NCBI GenBank assembly: GCA_034509425.1
Contig: JAVTVJ010011652.1
Span: 4,269,501 to 4,333,500 of the forward strand
Direction: 5' to 3'
Source: Eopsaltria australis
Taxonomy: Eukaryota > Chordata > Aves > Passeriformes > Petroicidae
Length of the DNA: 64,000 nt
Every line of letters starts with the position of its first letter. Position 1 is the stretch's first letter. The position numbers and the translations under genes were made by a program. Shown here piece after piece: positions 13,301 through 23,023 of this stretch. The notes under the pieces were generated by a model that made no database searches, had not been told where the DNA came from, and was given only the letters and a program-made list of their open reading frames with translations.

Positions 13301-15119
13301 TTTGGAGCTCCTTTGGCAGTATGAACAGAGAAGTGAGAGAGAGCACAGTCTGTACCACATGTGCTGAGCGGCTTCTTGCTTCCAAGTCAAAGTCCCTGGG
13401 GACCTTGAGCCCTAAATTTTCCTGTGAGATACAAGGACAAAAAAAATCCTACAGAGGAATAGTCAAAAGAATTTTATCAAAAAAATGTGCTGGTTCGTTT
13501 AAACAAGCTGCTTCCATGAGGCTGTTAGGGGGAAGCCTTTGGGATCAGAAAGGGAGAAGCAGATGAAACTACAGACGTGGGGTTACAACACTGGCTTGAG
13601 TACTGGGGGATCAGCTTCAAGCTCCTCCCCGCCTTGCTCTGAGCTCATGAGGTGAGCTACGACCTCAGCTCAGACCTCACGTTTCTCACATCAGTGCTGT
13701 AATCTCTCCATCTTTCACGGCAAGAAGTGGAACAAAATCGGATCTTGAAGCCCCAGTAACTGCCATGAAACAGATGTACCATACCCTCAGCAAAACGATG
13801 GCCCTTTGTTTCTGCTTCTCTTAGGGCACGTCTGTGGTGATGGACACTGGCGGTGAGGGGTGGCAGGAGCTGGTGGCCAGATTGGTCACCTGATAGCCCG
13901 TTCAAGGGTCTGAACCATGCCCAGGGACGCCCTCAGACCACTCACCTTCAGATCGAAGATCTTCTTGTCACACAGGGCACAGATGTGGGGGAAGTGGAGA
14001 GGGGCCACGCCACGGAGGTCGCCCAGCTGGTGGGGCGGCAGGGATCGGGTGGGCAGATCGGGGGTGCCGCCACTGCGCTCCTCCTTCTGCCTCATGCGAG
14101 GGCTGCCGAAGCTCTGCGCGCTGTGGTTGAGGCGGCCGAAGGCAGGGGGGGCGGCCGTGCTGAACTTTGTGTCAGGTGTCGGCTCTTCAGGGTTGTACAA
14201 CTCGTTTCTTATTTCATACTGCTGCTGACTCGCTGACGGCCACAGGCTGTCACCGGGCATGAGGTCAGGCTTGTTTTGGCTGGGGAAATTAGGGATATTT
14301 TCCCACTGGTTGCTTGTACTGCTGCCATGCAAGACAGGACCGGGATCTCCTTTCGGATGGGAGCCCGTGTGTGGGTCGCTGGGGAAGGCCCGTGCTGCCC
14401 CATGCTGTGCTGCCGCCCCGTAGGACTCCTTGGGAAATGCCGCGGCCGCCTCGTGCTGCAGCTGGCCGGGAGCCCCAAAGTGGCTTTCGTAGCGCGGCCC
14501 TGCTGCTGAGGTGGCGGGGTGGGTGCCACCAGCAAGGAAGCCATGCTGGCTGGACTGTTCCCCGTCTGATGAGAATGCCTGAGAGGCAGCAGTGACAGTG
14601 TTTTGCTTGTTGTACTCATAAAAACCCCCTGCAGCAGTAGATGTGGAAGCACCTGCCTTGTTGAGACCCACCACCATGGGCTGCTGGCCAGAGGTCGGAG
14701 CCATGACACTTCCAAAGGGATTCATGACTATTGCGCTGGGGGCCTGGGCGGCTCCCAGACCTCCCCCCGGGGCAGCTAAGGCTGGGCTCTGGGCAGGAAA
14801 GGCAATGCCGCCAGAGGGGAACCTTGTGCCAGCGATGCCAGGACCCTGGGGCGGGCCTGTGGTGTGGCCCTGCGGGGCGTTCATCACTGTGGGGTGCCTC
14901 AGCTGGTTGAAGAGTGGCTGGGACATGGCCACTTTGGAGAGCACCTGGTTGAGGACAGTGGCAGCGGCCGGGTTGTTGGTCACGGCAGTCTGAGCCAACT
15001 TCAGCCTGTGGAGCGTGAGCTGTGCCTGGAGCTGCGCCAGCTGCAGGCTCGCTGGCGAGGGGAGCAGGGGGCTCGGGGCGCCGACAGAGAACGGACTCTT
15101 CTCCAGGAGCTTGGCAGCG
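1275..15119 (-). CDS. RBM20: RBM20 coding region, exons 2-10 (partial gene)
   Basis: Nine exons on the minus strand join in one open frame: 15119-13946, 12352-12291, 12134-12043, 11698-11601, 7796-7653, 6725-6594, 4799-4720, 3914-3233 and 1373-1275. They give 2,563 coding bases: one base completing a split codon, then 854 codons. Domain order matches RBM20: Leu-rich N-terminal segment, matrin/U1-type C2H2 finger, RRM, RS domain, Glu-rich start. The family is a nuclear splicing factor of striated muscle that represses inclusion of exons in titin and other sarcomere and calcium-handling transcripts; RS-domain mutations cause human dilated cardiomyopathy (established knowledge). Human RBM20 is about 1,230 residues, so exon 1 and the C-terminal exons 11-14 lie outside the window. 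No stop or frameshift is seen, so the gene looks intact. Identification is from memory of the human protein, not from a search. Confidence 0.97.
1374..3232 (-). other. RBM20: RBM20 intron 9
   Basis: This 1,859-base intron has donor GAG|GTAAAT and acceptor TTTTAG. A GC-richer part at about 2195-2440 carries overlapping open frames on both strands, including 167 codons on the minus strand at 1995-2498. These resemble no known protein and I treat them as chance. No mobile element was recognised. Confidence 0.85.
3233..3914 (-). CDS. RBM20: RBM20 exon 9 (RS domain, RSRSP motif)
   Basis: This 682-base exon encodes the arginine/serine-rich domain. After one base completing an Arg codon (AG|G) come 227 codons. 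The start reads [20 protein letters not shown], nearly identical to human RBM20. RSRSP is at 3881-3895; it corresponds to human residues 634-638, a phospho-regulated nuclear import signal and cardiomyopathy hotspot (established knowledge). A Ser-rich run ([13 protein letters not shown]) and a long Arg/Glu/Asp/Lys-rich stretch follow, the latter typical of disordered RS splicing factors. The acceptor is tandem, TGCAGCAG. The distal AG gives ...D-R-Y-G as in human; the proximal AG (exon start 3917) adds one Ser. The exon ends PPENE with donor GAG|GTAAAT. Confidence 0.96.
3915..4719 (-). other. RBM20: RBM20 intron 8
   Basis: This 805-base intron runs from donor AG|GTAAAG to the tandem TGCAGCAG acceptor, which follows a pyrimidine-rich TTTTCCCTC tract. 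Nothing else is recognised in it. Confidence 0.88.
4720..4799 (-). CDS. RBM20: RBM20 exon 8 (linker from RRM to RS domain)
   Basis: This 80-base exon encodes 26 codons plus two bases of a split Arg codon. The peptide starts [20 protein letters not shown] and ends LLREVD. Human RBM20 has [20 protein letters not shown] followed by MFREAD, so conservation is very high. It is a charged, probably helical linker after the RRM. The acceptor is TTTTTAG|AAA and the donor is AG|GTAAAG. Confidence 0.96.
4800..6593 (-). other. RBM20: RBM20 intron 7
   Basis: This 1,794-base intron has donor AAG|GTAAGA. Short open frames on both strands at about 5220-5650 overlap one another, lack conserved features and look like chance. 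No repeat or RNA gene was recognised. Confidence 0.87.
6594..6725 (-). CDS. RBM20: RBM20 exon 7 (second half of RRM)
   Basis: This 132-base exon gives 44 residues, phase 0 at both ends. It begins [20 protein letters not shown] and ends [19 protein letters not shown] with the end of exon 6 forms the RNP1-like beta-3 strand of the RRM, and [10 protein letters not shown] is the second RRM helix. Human RBM20 differs at only a few positions (for example AYTEAAQ and YYQEKSAVINGEK). The domain binds UCUU-type RNA motifs in target introns (established knowledge). The acceptor is GTGCTAG|GCC; the donor is AAG|GTAAGA, a strong site. Confidence 0.97.
6726..7652 (-). other. RBM20: RBM20 intron 6, containing a CR1 fragment
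   Basis: This 927-base intron has donor CAG|GTATTG, somewhat weak at +4. It splits the RRM between its two halves. A CR1 fragment at about 7020-7157 lies in it, antisense to the gene. Nothing else was recognised. Confidence 0.87.
7020..7157 (+). mobile_element. CR1 LINE fragment, 5'-truncated 3' end
   Basis: About 138 bases match the 3' end of avian CR1 elements: GGCTGGATGGGGCTCTGAGC, CCCTGCCCATGGCAGGGGGT and GTCCCTTCCAACCCAAACC, then CATTCTATG and ATTCTGTG, degenerate copies of the octamer that ends CR1. CR1 is a non-LTR retrotransposon that usually leaves severely 5'-truncated copies. No reverse transcriptase sequence is present, so it is dead. It lies in intron 6, antisense to RBM20, and is the best evidence in the window for an avian source. 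The left boundary is approximate. Confidence 0.93.
7653..7796 (-). CDS. RBM20: RBM20 exon 6 (first half of RRM)
   Basis: This 144-base exon encodes 48 residues, phase 0 at both ends. It starts [20 protein letters not shown] and ends [17 protein letters not shown] is the RNP2 motif (beta-1 strand), and [20 protein letters not shown] covers helix 1, the conserved glycine turn and beta-2. From [12 protein letters not shown] to KSTNQ it appears identical to human RBM20. The acceptor tract is duplicated: TTTCCCCAG occurs twice in tandem. The upstream copy gives FPQRK, which fits human FAQRK, and is the start chosen; the downstream copy would drop three residues in frame. The donor is CAG|GTATTG. 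Confidence 0.97.
7797..11600 (-). other. RBM20: RBM20 intron 5
   Basis: This 3,804-base intron is the longest between the RRM and the N-terminal exons. A GC-richer part at about 8200-8480 carries overlapping open frames on both strands with no recognisable homology. The minus-strand frames at 10189-10690 also look non-coding. No transposon or RNA gene was recognised. Confidence 0.85.
11601..11698 (-). CDS. RBM20: RBM20 exon 5 (linker before RRM)
   Basis: This 98-base exon supplies two bases of an Asp codon (G|AT) and 32 codons, YPPNVGASF...[12 protein letters not shown]...SGVR. Human RBM20 reads [24 protein letters not shown], so the PARSF and PTF motifs fix the alignment. It is a Pro/Ser-rich linker between zinc finger and RRM. 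Two donors lie six bases apart: AGA|GTGAGT (used here) and GGG|GTAAGA (last exon base 11607), which would remove Val-Arg in frame. The first keeps eight residues between PTF and the exon 6 Phe, as in human, so I prefer it. The acceptor is TTATTTAG|AT. Confidence 0.93.
11699..12042 (-). other. RBM20: RBM20 intron 4
   Basis: This 344-base intron has donor GAAG|GTGAAT and acceptor TTTAG. It is AT-rich and I see nothing else in it. Confidence 0.9.
12043..12134 (-). CDS. RBM20: RBM20 exon 4
   Basis: This 92-base exon completes an Asn codon (AA|C), encodes 30 codons and leaves one base. The peptide starts [20 protein letters not shown] and ends [10 protein letters not shown]. Human RBM20 has [20 protein letters not shown] followed by TAVYNPAGNE, giving clear homology along the whole exon. 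It is a linker between zinc finger and RRM with no separate catalytic or binding motif. The acceptor is strong (TTTTCTTTCTTTTCCAG). The donor is GAAG|GTGAAT. Confidence 0.95.
12135..12290 (-). other. RBM20: RBM20 intron 3
   Basis: This 156-base intron is the shortest in the window. It has donor GTAAGT and a long pyrimidine tract before CCAG. No other feature is seen. Confidence 0.92.
12291..12352 (-). CDS. RBM20: RBM20 exon 3 (His half of zinc finger)
   Basis: This tiny 62-base exon encodes [20 protein letters not shown] plus two bases of an Asn codon. Human RBM20 has [27 protein letters not shown] supplies the two zinc-binding histidines (H-x5-H). Joined to CALC at the end of exon 2 it makes C-x2-C-x12-H-x5-H, the matrin/U1-type finger. 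The acceptor is ATAG|GAC and the donor is GATAA|GTAAGT, a consensus site. Being only 62 bases and frame-breaking, its skipping would disrupt both the finger and everything downstream. It is too short to appear as an open reading frame alone. Confidence 0.95.
12353..13945 (-). other. RBM20: RBM20 intron 2
   Basis: This 1,593-base intron has donor AAG|GTGAGT and acceptor CTATAG. It contains the palindrome GGCCACTTAAGTGGCC at 13203-13218 and two TGACCT half-sites beside it. No repeat was recognised. Confidence 0.88.
13203..13218. promoter_or_regulatory. Candidate NKX2-type palindromic site in intron 2
   Basis: GGCCACTTAAGTGGCC is a perfect 16-base palindrome. It contains TTAAGTG on both strands, the published NKX2-family homeodomain consensus (TYAAGTG; NKX2-5 is the cardiac member). 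At 13230-13235 and 13244-13249 lie two direct TGACCT nuclear-receptor half-sites, eight bases apart. It sits about 730 bases downstream of exon 2. The motif is seen directly; function is inferred only from motif and gene context. Confidence 0.35.
13946..15119 (-). CDS. RBM20: RBM20 exon 2 (N-terminal region and Cys half of zinc finger)
   Basis: This large 1,174-base exon completes a split codon (expected AA|C, Asn) and encodes 391 residues. It begins [12 protein letters not shown]. Residues 18-43 ([10 protein letters not shown] through HRLKLAQ) match the human Leu-rich segment almost exactly, followed by the conserved TAVTNN...[17 protein letters not shown]. The middle is Gly/Ala/Pro/Ser/Gln-rich and less conserved, probably disordered, with conserved islands such as GFYEY and PEEPT. 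The end, [21 protein letters not shown], holds zinc ligands at exon residues 380 and 383. The acceptor is TTTGCAG|C and the donor AAG|GTGAGT. The exon is much more GC- and CpG-rich than its introns, which explains the long empty frames on the other strand. Confidence 0.97.
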
Positions 15120-18100
15120 CTGCAAAGGATCAGCATCTGGGTTAGTCGAATTCACCCTACGTCTACCCACACTCACATCCCGTTAAAGCCCAGCATGGGA
15201 TACATAGCTGCATCCAGAGATTTAGTGAATCCAAACTTAGGGAAAGCAAAGGGGTGATTGAGAATGTATCCATAGCAGGCCATCTTCCCTTCCACATCTG
15301 CTGCTGCATCTCTTTCAAATGAAAAGCTAATTGGTAGACAGCTATGCCAAGGATCTTGCTTTAAAACCCTCATTTCATCCGTCATCAACCTCTGGATCAG
15401 ACCTTCAACTTATTTTAAGTACCCATAGGACTTATGCTTCTAATGAAGACCAGGAATGGAAGCCATACAGGCCGTCCCACACCATCCCCGAATCAACAAT
15501 TTCTCCCCTTTTCTGCACTTCATGTCTCCCTGCTGAGACATCACTGATCCTGACTGATTTTGTGATCTCATCCTTATTCCCTTTTCCCACAAAGCAGGGG
15601 GATGTGAATAAAAGAACGTCAAATGGGATTTTAAAGCCAGCCCCGCAGGTATTTCCCACCTAGCACATCTGGCAGCATAAAGCAAGATGCAATATTCCAC
15701 ACGCACTTACTTTAATTGTTTACAGTTCTTGTGTTATTAATCTGCACAACAAGCCTATTCCGTAACAAAGTCTATAGCTTCCCAGTTGAGCAAATGCAAA
15801 TACAGAGGAGGAGGAAAACTGAATAAGAAGCAATTACAAATAGACTGTCCTGAAGAGATTTCCCTGTTCAGCTGGAATGTAAGACAAAATTTCTGCAGTG
15901 CCAGCTGGTGAAAATCAAAGTCTTTATACTTCCTAGAAATAAGAAGTACCCTGAGTGTTGTCCTTCAAGTCTCATACATAGGATGAATGAGTGACTGAAT
16001 TGCCTGCTTGGATTCCAGAGCTGGGAAAATAGGAGATGAATTTTTCAGGCATATGGTGGTTCCTTGTTTTGGGAAACACCTTTGAGACATCTCACCAGTT
16101 CACAGCAACACCACAAAACCATCAACCATTTTCATGCCCCTACTGGACAAATGTTATCCTTCACTTTCCACCACCTCTGCTCACAGACGGCACAGCTACT
16201 CAGTGCATTACAAATGACTGCTCATTCTGACAGTGAGAGCAGAGAGCACTCACACAACAGGGATGTGGTCCAAAGCTCAATTAATTTATATTGTAAAAAT
16301 GTATTGAGTTTCAATTGAGGCCTTTCAAAGTAGCAGGAACTATGCATCAACCACCACGCAACCCTCACTGTTAATAATTGGCCAATTTGCTGAACTGCAT
16401 GGATGAAGCTGTAGTTAATGATAAATGTCTTGTCAGCATGCTACATTTGAAAACCACAAATTAGGAAAACATCTGCTTAAATCCAAAGTATGACTAAAAG
16501 AAAATGAATGGGTTTCATATTTAACATTTAACTTCCACTAGCAACTGCAAGGCACATCTGTCTCCCAAAATACAAAACACCGTTTGGATAAATGCATCAT
16601 TATGTAATGACACGACTCCCTGCCAGCACAGGCTGACACCAGTGCTCAGCTTCAGAGCTGAGGTGCCTTTTGTTTTCCCATGTGGTTTCCATCACTTACT
16701 CTCTGACTTGCACTTACAACCCAGTTTGCTGTAAATTTGATTATGGATGAGAGTCAGGGTGCAAATACAGTCAAAACAACGTGGAGGGCCTCATAAACCT
16801 CAGCCCAGGAGATCCTGAGGACCCATACAAGCTGCTGAGGAGCCCATGTGGTGAGAGGAGCTCAACGAGCAGGGGATGCCACAATGGCACACGCACTGTC
16901 ATTGCCACCAGGGGACATGGCATGGCCCTGTGCCTAGGCTGTATTGTGCCACCAGCATCTGGAGTGTCCTGAGTTATGGTGTGTTTTCTGGTATTTACCA
17001 CAGTCCTGACAACCGTTTCATTTTATAGCTAGTTATACATTTTGTTCTTTAAGTAAGCTGCAAAACTATTTTAAAAACTTTTACAAAGCATGCAAATAAG
17101 ATCTGTCCAGTGGTCTCAAAAAGAAAAGCCAGCAGCATATAATGTTTTCAGCTCAGGAGCCACAGATGACTCCTGTTCCCAGCAATCTAATTCCACTGTG
17201 CTGCAAGCCCACGCAGCAGTGTGCTTAACCCAACAGCTGCAGCCTCTTCCCAGTGCTGGTGGCTACCTGCTGCACACAGAGAAACCATCTCACTTGACAC
17301 TGCCACAAGCCCTGAAGCTGCCTCAGCCTCCTCATATTTTGACCAAGTTTGGAGCACTGTTTCCAGGAACCTGCAGTCCCAGCTGGGCATGCCCTGGGTG
17401 CTGGCTCTCCCCAGCTCTGTGCTCGCTCCTGGGATCTGCTGCTGGGTATGGGGAAGGCAAGGCCAGGAGTGCCCTGCACAGCTGCACTGGAAATGCTCTG
17501 GCCACTTCACACCAAAAGCCTTTGGACCCTGCTGTGCAGCAGGGCAACACCAGCTCCCTGCGCCTGTTGGCTTCATCCCTGGATTGCAAGCCAGCAGTCC
17601 AACCTAGGGAAAGACTGGGGCTGCAGGAAACCTTACCTGCAGAAAAATGGATGTTCTATAAGAAGCCACAGCCTTCAATCCACTTACAGAGGGACAGAAT
17701 AAGTGGGAACAGTTGTTCCCATGCACCAATAGGTTTGAGAATGGCCAAACCTTCAAAATCCATGTTATGAATTTCCAGATTTCAGGGCGTTTCGGGTTGC
17801 AAAGTTTATCCTTTCACAGCAGAAACAGAAGATTTTACCATCTAACCAAGGCAAAGAAGGAAGGGCTTGTTCTGGGGTTGGCGGGAAAGCAGATATGCAG
17901 ATGGGAGGTTGGAGAAGAGATGTACATAAAGCATATTTTAGAGAGACACTCAGATTTGAGGATTTCTGTTCTGCTGTGAAATATATGGCACAAGAGATAC
18001 ACTGGGCCAGCGTGAAAGTTTCTTTCTATTCCACTACCACAATGTTTATGTATTCGGTAGCATAATTTTGTAAGTATCTTGCTACAGACTTACTAACCTA

Positions 18101-19774
18101 CTGGAAAGTGCAAACACAAGGTGACGATAGCACTCAGTTAAGGTATTTTGTGGGTGCCATTCCCCACTTGGACACACACACCTCCCACCCCCAGCTCATC
18201 CTCAGGTTACCAAAAGGCAGCCCCCACCTGCTCATCGGGGGTCTCTGCCACAAGATGATTGAAAGCAGCTGAATGAAGCTCTCATTCTCCATCAAGTGCT
18301 CAGGGAATTGGCCTGCGTCAGACAGAGTTAGCTCTATCCCGTGCAAAACATTCCCGATTATAAGGTCAGCAATGTAAAAAGTAAACAGAAGTTGTCCTCT
18401 GCAATTATTTATTTAACACTCACTGTACAGCTGGCCTACACCAGAACCACCAGGAACGCCAGAAACAGTCTTCCTTTGCTAAAATAATGACAGGCAGGAG
18501 TGCTGCCCCACAGTTTTGACAAAGAAATCCATAGTCCAGACAAGTTTTCACACAGCTCTGAGAGACAGGAGTTGAAATTGTACATTGATATAGCAGCACT
18601 CACAATGGGATTGCAAACACTGACAAGGTCATATCACCATAAATCAATTCAGCCCACCTGCTATCCCTATAATCTTTATTATGCTTTTAGCATCCAGGAA
18701 CAGTGTCAGAGGTAAGGTATCTAGATGGCTGGATTATTTGAGCAATCCTGTCTACAAGAGTGATGAAAAGGTTGACCACAAAACATGTCTATTAGAACAG
18801 ACCAACAACCTGGAGTTCAATTTTCAACTGACAAAACGAAGGGTTTCAAAATGCTGCCCAGCATCTTTCAAAATTAAGAAATAAATTTTAAAATCATAAA
18901 TTGATGATCTCAGTTGCAACTATTTATATACTCACAAATATTTGAAATGTTGCATAGGGAGTGGATTTGAATACTTTAGAAAAAAAGTCTAATTCATAGC
19001 AGTGCAGAATTTTTCTTGCATCTTCCATGAATCTTGCATATCTTCTAAGAATTTTGCATTTGCTCCCCTGAGACATTTGCCTTTGCATATAATTACACCT
19101 ACCAGTCAAAATACTTGCATGAGAAATTTTTAAAAATTTTTGTTCCAAAATGTGCCATTTTCCCCCAAGCTGTCTGCATTAGTAGGTTAAAATTTCAGAA
19201 TTAAAATGACAAGGATATTAACATACCCAAGTATCCTAAATGTATCATCACTCTGTACTAGTACAGTATGAGATTTGAATGTGTGCAGCAGCATGCTGGT
19301 TTTTCTAAAGCTGCTTCTGAATCAATTTTTCTAACAGTTAGGAAACTTTAAATTTATAATTCAGGACCCTTGAATACATCACACAGAACCATTTCCTAAT
19401 GATGCAAGCACAAAATTATTCTGTTATGCAGAAATGTGAACATCCCTTCCCTGCAGTGTATAGTTTATGTGAAACATATGGGGCTGTCTTCTCTAAACTC
19501 ACTCAAAACAATTGCCACTGTACTAAAAAAGCAAATAAAAATGCCTTAAAAATATACAAATCAAATGTTTGATGATGAAGTTGGCAAGACAGTAGGGGTA
19601 AACATAATTTTCAAATTAAAATACATCATTAGACAGTACTTCATTAAAAATACACGTTTGTATGTGAGGACAGAATCTAGCCTCATGAATACAAGGGAAC
19701 CACAATGTTCTATTTCAAACACTGGTAGGAGTAAACACTAAGTTCAGCAATCTCCACAATATATATTAATTACA

Positions 19775-19792
19775 ATAATAATTAATTATTAT
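19775..19792. repeat. 18-base AT-rich perfect palindrome
   Basis: ATAATAATTAATTATTAT is its own reverse complement and contains TAATTA-type homeodomain cores. It lies in a locally very AT-rich stretch, so chance is a real possibility. Confidence 0.6.
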
Positions 19793-21493
19793 AATTACAT
19801 TTTATGTAATGCTGTTTTGCTAATCCTATTAGAGGGTCTATATTCACTTTTGCTTGCTGAATAAATCCAGCGCTTATGCCAACAAAGATTGGAGCCTCGT
19901 TTAAAAAATGAACACTAGAAATTTTTCCTATACCCTTAGACTGTTTCTGGTTGATACTAAATAACTATTTACTTTCCCTTCAGCTTCACAAGAAGCATTT
20001 TCTTTTTGTTTAAGCAAAATTAATTTCTTGGTCAGAAAAGCTTGAAAAGACTGCTGAAAGCAGAAAACCCCTCACCGTTATAATTTAAGCTCTGAAGTCA
20101 TCTACCACCAAACTTTTTTTTCCTGAGTTCTGGTTAGAAATGATAATAAAAAGAGATCATGTTTCCCAGTAAGTTCAGCTAATGATGGGGAGCACTAAAA
20201 ACCTTAAGCTACTTTAATACATGTATAAGCTGCAAGTAAAACCCTTCTTATCCCAAATAACGATTTCTAAAACCCTCCATTACACTACTGGGAGAGGAAA
20301 ATAAAACATCAGCCAATGTATACATGTGCTTTGCCAAGTGAGTTTTGCATGTTTGGCAATACTAAACTCTACTATCTGGACAATTACCCAACCTAACAGT
20401 TAGCTGGAAGATGAAATGTAAAATGTTATCACAGAGCTGCTAACCTCGATGTTTACAAAGCTAATGAGAGTTAAGTGCTTGTCTCCTAGCAAGAGCCCTT
20501 CTGCTCGTTTGAAACTTTCAAGCCAAAATGTTCTCCTGCCAGGCAATTTTCACTGAGAAAGGAAAAAGATAAAGGGGCAACACACAGTAACTTTGTTTTG
20601 GATAACAGTTCTTTGTTGTGATCACAGAAATAAAACTGGAAGTGATATTCGGAGGATGGTTTCTGAAGTGGGATCAAGCTGAACTCAACCACTCAGGACA
20701 TTTATTTAATCTGCTCTGAGAAAGCTTCTTTGGTGGATTTTTCATGACCTCCAGGGATAATTAATTGCTCATATTCCCTTAATTTTACAAAACTCCTCTA
20801 AAGCCTATGGTGGGTGTCTGCTGATCCTATAAACTGGTCTTCCCATGCACACAGAGAAGGGCTTCTCTTACCTTCCTGTAGCTGCTGTTATCACATCTTC
20901 TCTGCAACCATTCCAGTTCCTTTCTCTACACATTTTGTGTGTTGTGTTTGTTTACAATTCCAGACTGATTGCTTTTCTTTACAACAGCAAAGCCCTGTGG
21001 TTCCCTGTTACACCCATGCTCTTTTCTGAAGGGCTACTGCCCAGATATGCTGGTTGGGAGGAATCGCGGGAGCTCAGCTGGTCTGACTTCCCACACAGTA
21101 AAGACTAGCTCAGTCCTTGCTTCTTTTGACTGTCCAATGGATTAACTGTGCAACCATTTCATTTTATTCTTATCAATATGGCATCCACATTACATCAGAT
21201 CTGGTTTGTCAGGATTACTCTGAACTCCCATGGTGCCTGCAGAGCACTTGTAAATGCTCTCCTCTTGGAGATTTAATGGATACTTTGTTCACCCAAGTTC
21301 TCAATGAAATCGTCAAATAAACTAAGAACTGTTCCCAATAATGTGGAATTAAGGTGGTGCACCACTGATAAGGTGGTGCATTTTCCATTTGCTCTCCAAA
21401 CACCAGTAATTCAAGGACATGTTATCCACCTTGAAGCTCTGCTTTGCATGCTTAGGAGACCATATTTTTTGCTCTCTGACAGTAATTTTTGCT

Positions 21494-21511
21494 AAAAAAA
21501 AAAAAAAAAAA
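21494..21511 (+). repeat. A18 homopolymer
   Basis: A run of 18 adenines. No polyadenylation signal or recognisable retrocopy precedes it closely, so I record it as a simple repeat only. Confidence 0.9.
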
Positions 21512-23013
21512 TTTGTATTTGCATTTGCAAGAATAAAAGGGTGGATCATCTCTGGTGAGATGATTTCTTATTAATGACTCTTGCTCTGTATTTCTGGGGG
21601 AATTATCTTGGATTGTTGTTTAAAATCAACTACATATTCCGGCTTCTTTGCAACAACATTTGCTTCTATTTCATTCTAACTGCTTTCAGTTGCTGAATCC
21701 AGTGCCATAGAAAACAGTTGGCACATACAACATGAGAATAATACCAGGTACCACCGAGGTCTGCGCTGGCCATCGCACTTCCTGTGTATGCTACTCACTA
21801 CACGTTTTATCCTGAAAATATATTTCTTATATTGTGTGCAACTCCAGAACGCATACTGCGCTTATTTCTGCTTTCCCCCATGCAATGCATCTCTCCATAA
21901 ATATTTAGTTGGATAAAGTTCAGGTCTTTTCAAGTAAGGCACATAGTCCGGCAAACGCACTACCTAAGCCCAAGGCTCCATGTCATTATTTCCAAAAGCT
22001 GGGAAAGTTATCATATTGTTTCATGATACCTAAATGTTGTTTGGTTTTGATGATGTGCCACAGTATGTCAAAGATGTCTCTGAGGATTAGTGTGCACACA
22101 GAAACATTGGTCTGTATTTTAAATTTCAGTAGGCAGCCATACTAATTCTTTTAGCCATACTGCAAGCACCTAGCTGCAACTGCTTCCTATGGAAATGTAA
22201 TTCTTTATTTACCGAAGTTAAAGAACTATATTTTAAAAAGTGTATTTTAACATTATGCTAAAACCTGTCAGAAATAGCTATAGCACCAGATCAGTGCCCT
22301 CAGTAACATGTTGCAAAGTTCTAAATTAGCAGAGAAATCGTGTCACAGTTTTGTGGAGCTTTCAGGGCTTGCTGTGACAGTCTGGCAGTGCCATGCTGCC
22401 CATGCCTGCCTCCCCAGCACCCTTCCTGCAACAGCTCTTATCAACTAGGCTTCAAATACCCTTTACTGACCAAAGTCTTAGTTGGCTGGATGATCCCTGC
22501 AAATCAGTATCCCAGCAGGAGCCCTGTAAGGAGGGGTATTGGGGGTCCCCAATAACTCAGACCCCCAATAGCCATGGGCCCTGTGCAGGTGGTGGTGTTG
22601 GGGTGCTGAGTGCCCGTGTCCTAAACCCCTGCTGCTCCTGCCTCAAGCTGCCAAGAGAACAGCCCCGGGGACTTGTCTGGGGCCGAGGAGCACAGAAAGT
22701 CTTTTGGGAGATGAAAAGCACGAGAAAAGGTGGTATGGACCATAATGCAAATCCACAGGGTGAGCAAAAAGGCAGGGACGAGGATTAGCATTGGCAGAGC
22801 TCTGGCAGGAGCAGGGCAAGAAGCTCCAGCAGATGCATCCTGCTCTGGGAGCGTGCTGCTGCTCTGCCACACCACTCTGTGCTCCCGGTGCTGCCCCCAG
22901 CCTCCCCTCAGACAGAATAGAATTCTGGGGGGAAAGGATCTGGAAAGCTTGTTTTAATGTAACGAAGAAAAGAAAATGCAGACTTTAAAAAAGAGGAAAA
23001 AAAAGTCAGAAAC

Positions 23014-23023
23014 CCTTTAAAGG
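23014..23023. promoter_or_regulatory. Perfect CArG box (candidate SRF site)
   Basis: CCTTTAAAGG fits CC(A/T)6GG, the serum response factor consensus, exactly and is palindromic. SRF drives cardiac and muscle genes (established knowledge), so the context is suitable. A ten-base motif arises by chance at moderate frequency in AT-rich DNA, so function is only inferred. Confidence 0.3.

Noticed and set aside
13853..15145. Plus-strand open frames of 93-127 codons over exon 2
   Set aside because: They are opposite-strand shadows of the GC-rich coding exon 2.
14209..15176. Minus-strand frames of 168 and 186 codons over exon 2
   Set aside because: They are out of frame with the clearly homologous RBM20 reading and have no independent support.
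17090..17770. 226-codon plus-strand open frame in intron 1
   Set aside because: It lies in a GC-rich patch with similar-length frames in other frames and strands, has no recognisable domain and no conserved motif, so chance is the simpler reading.
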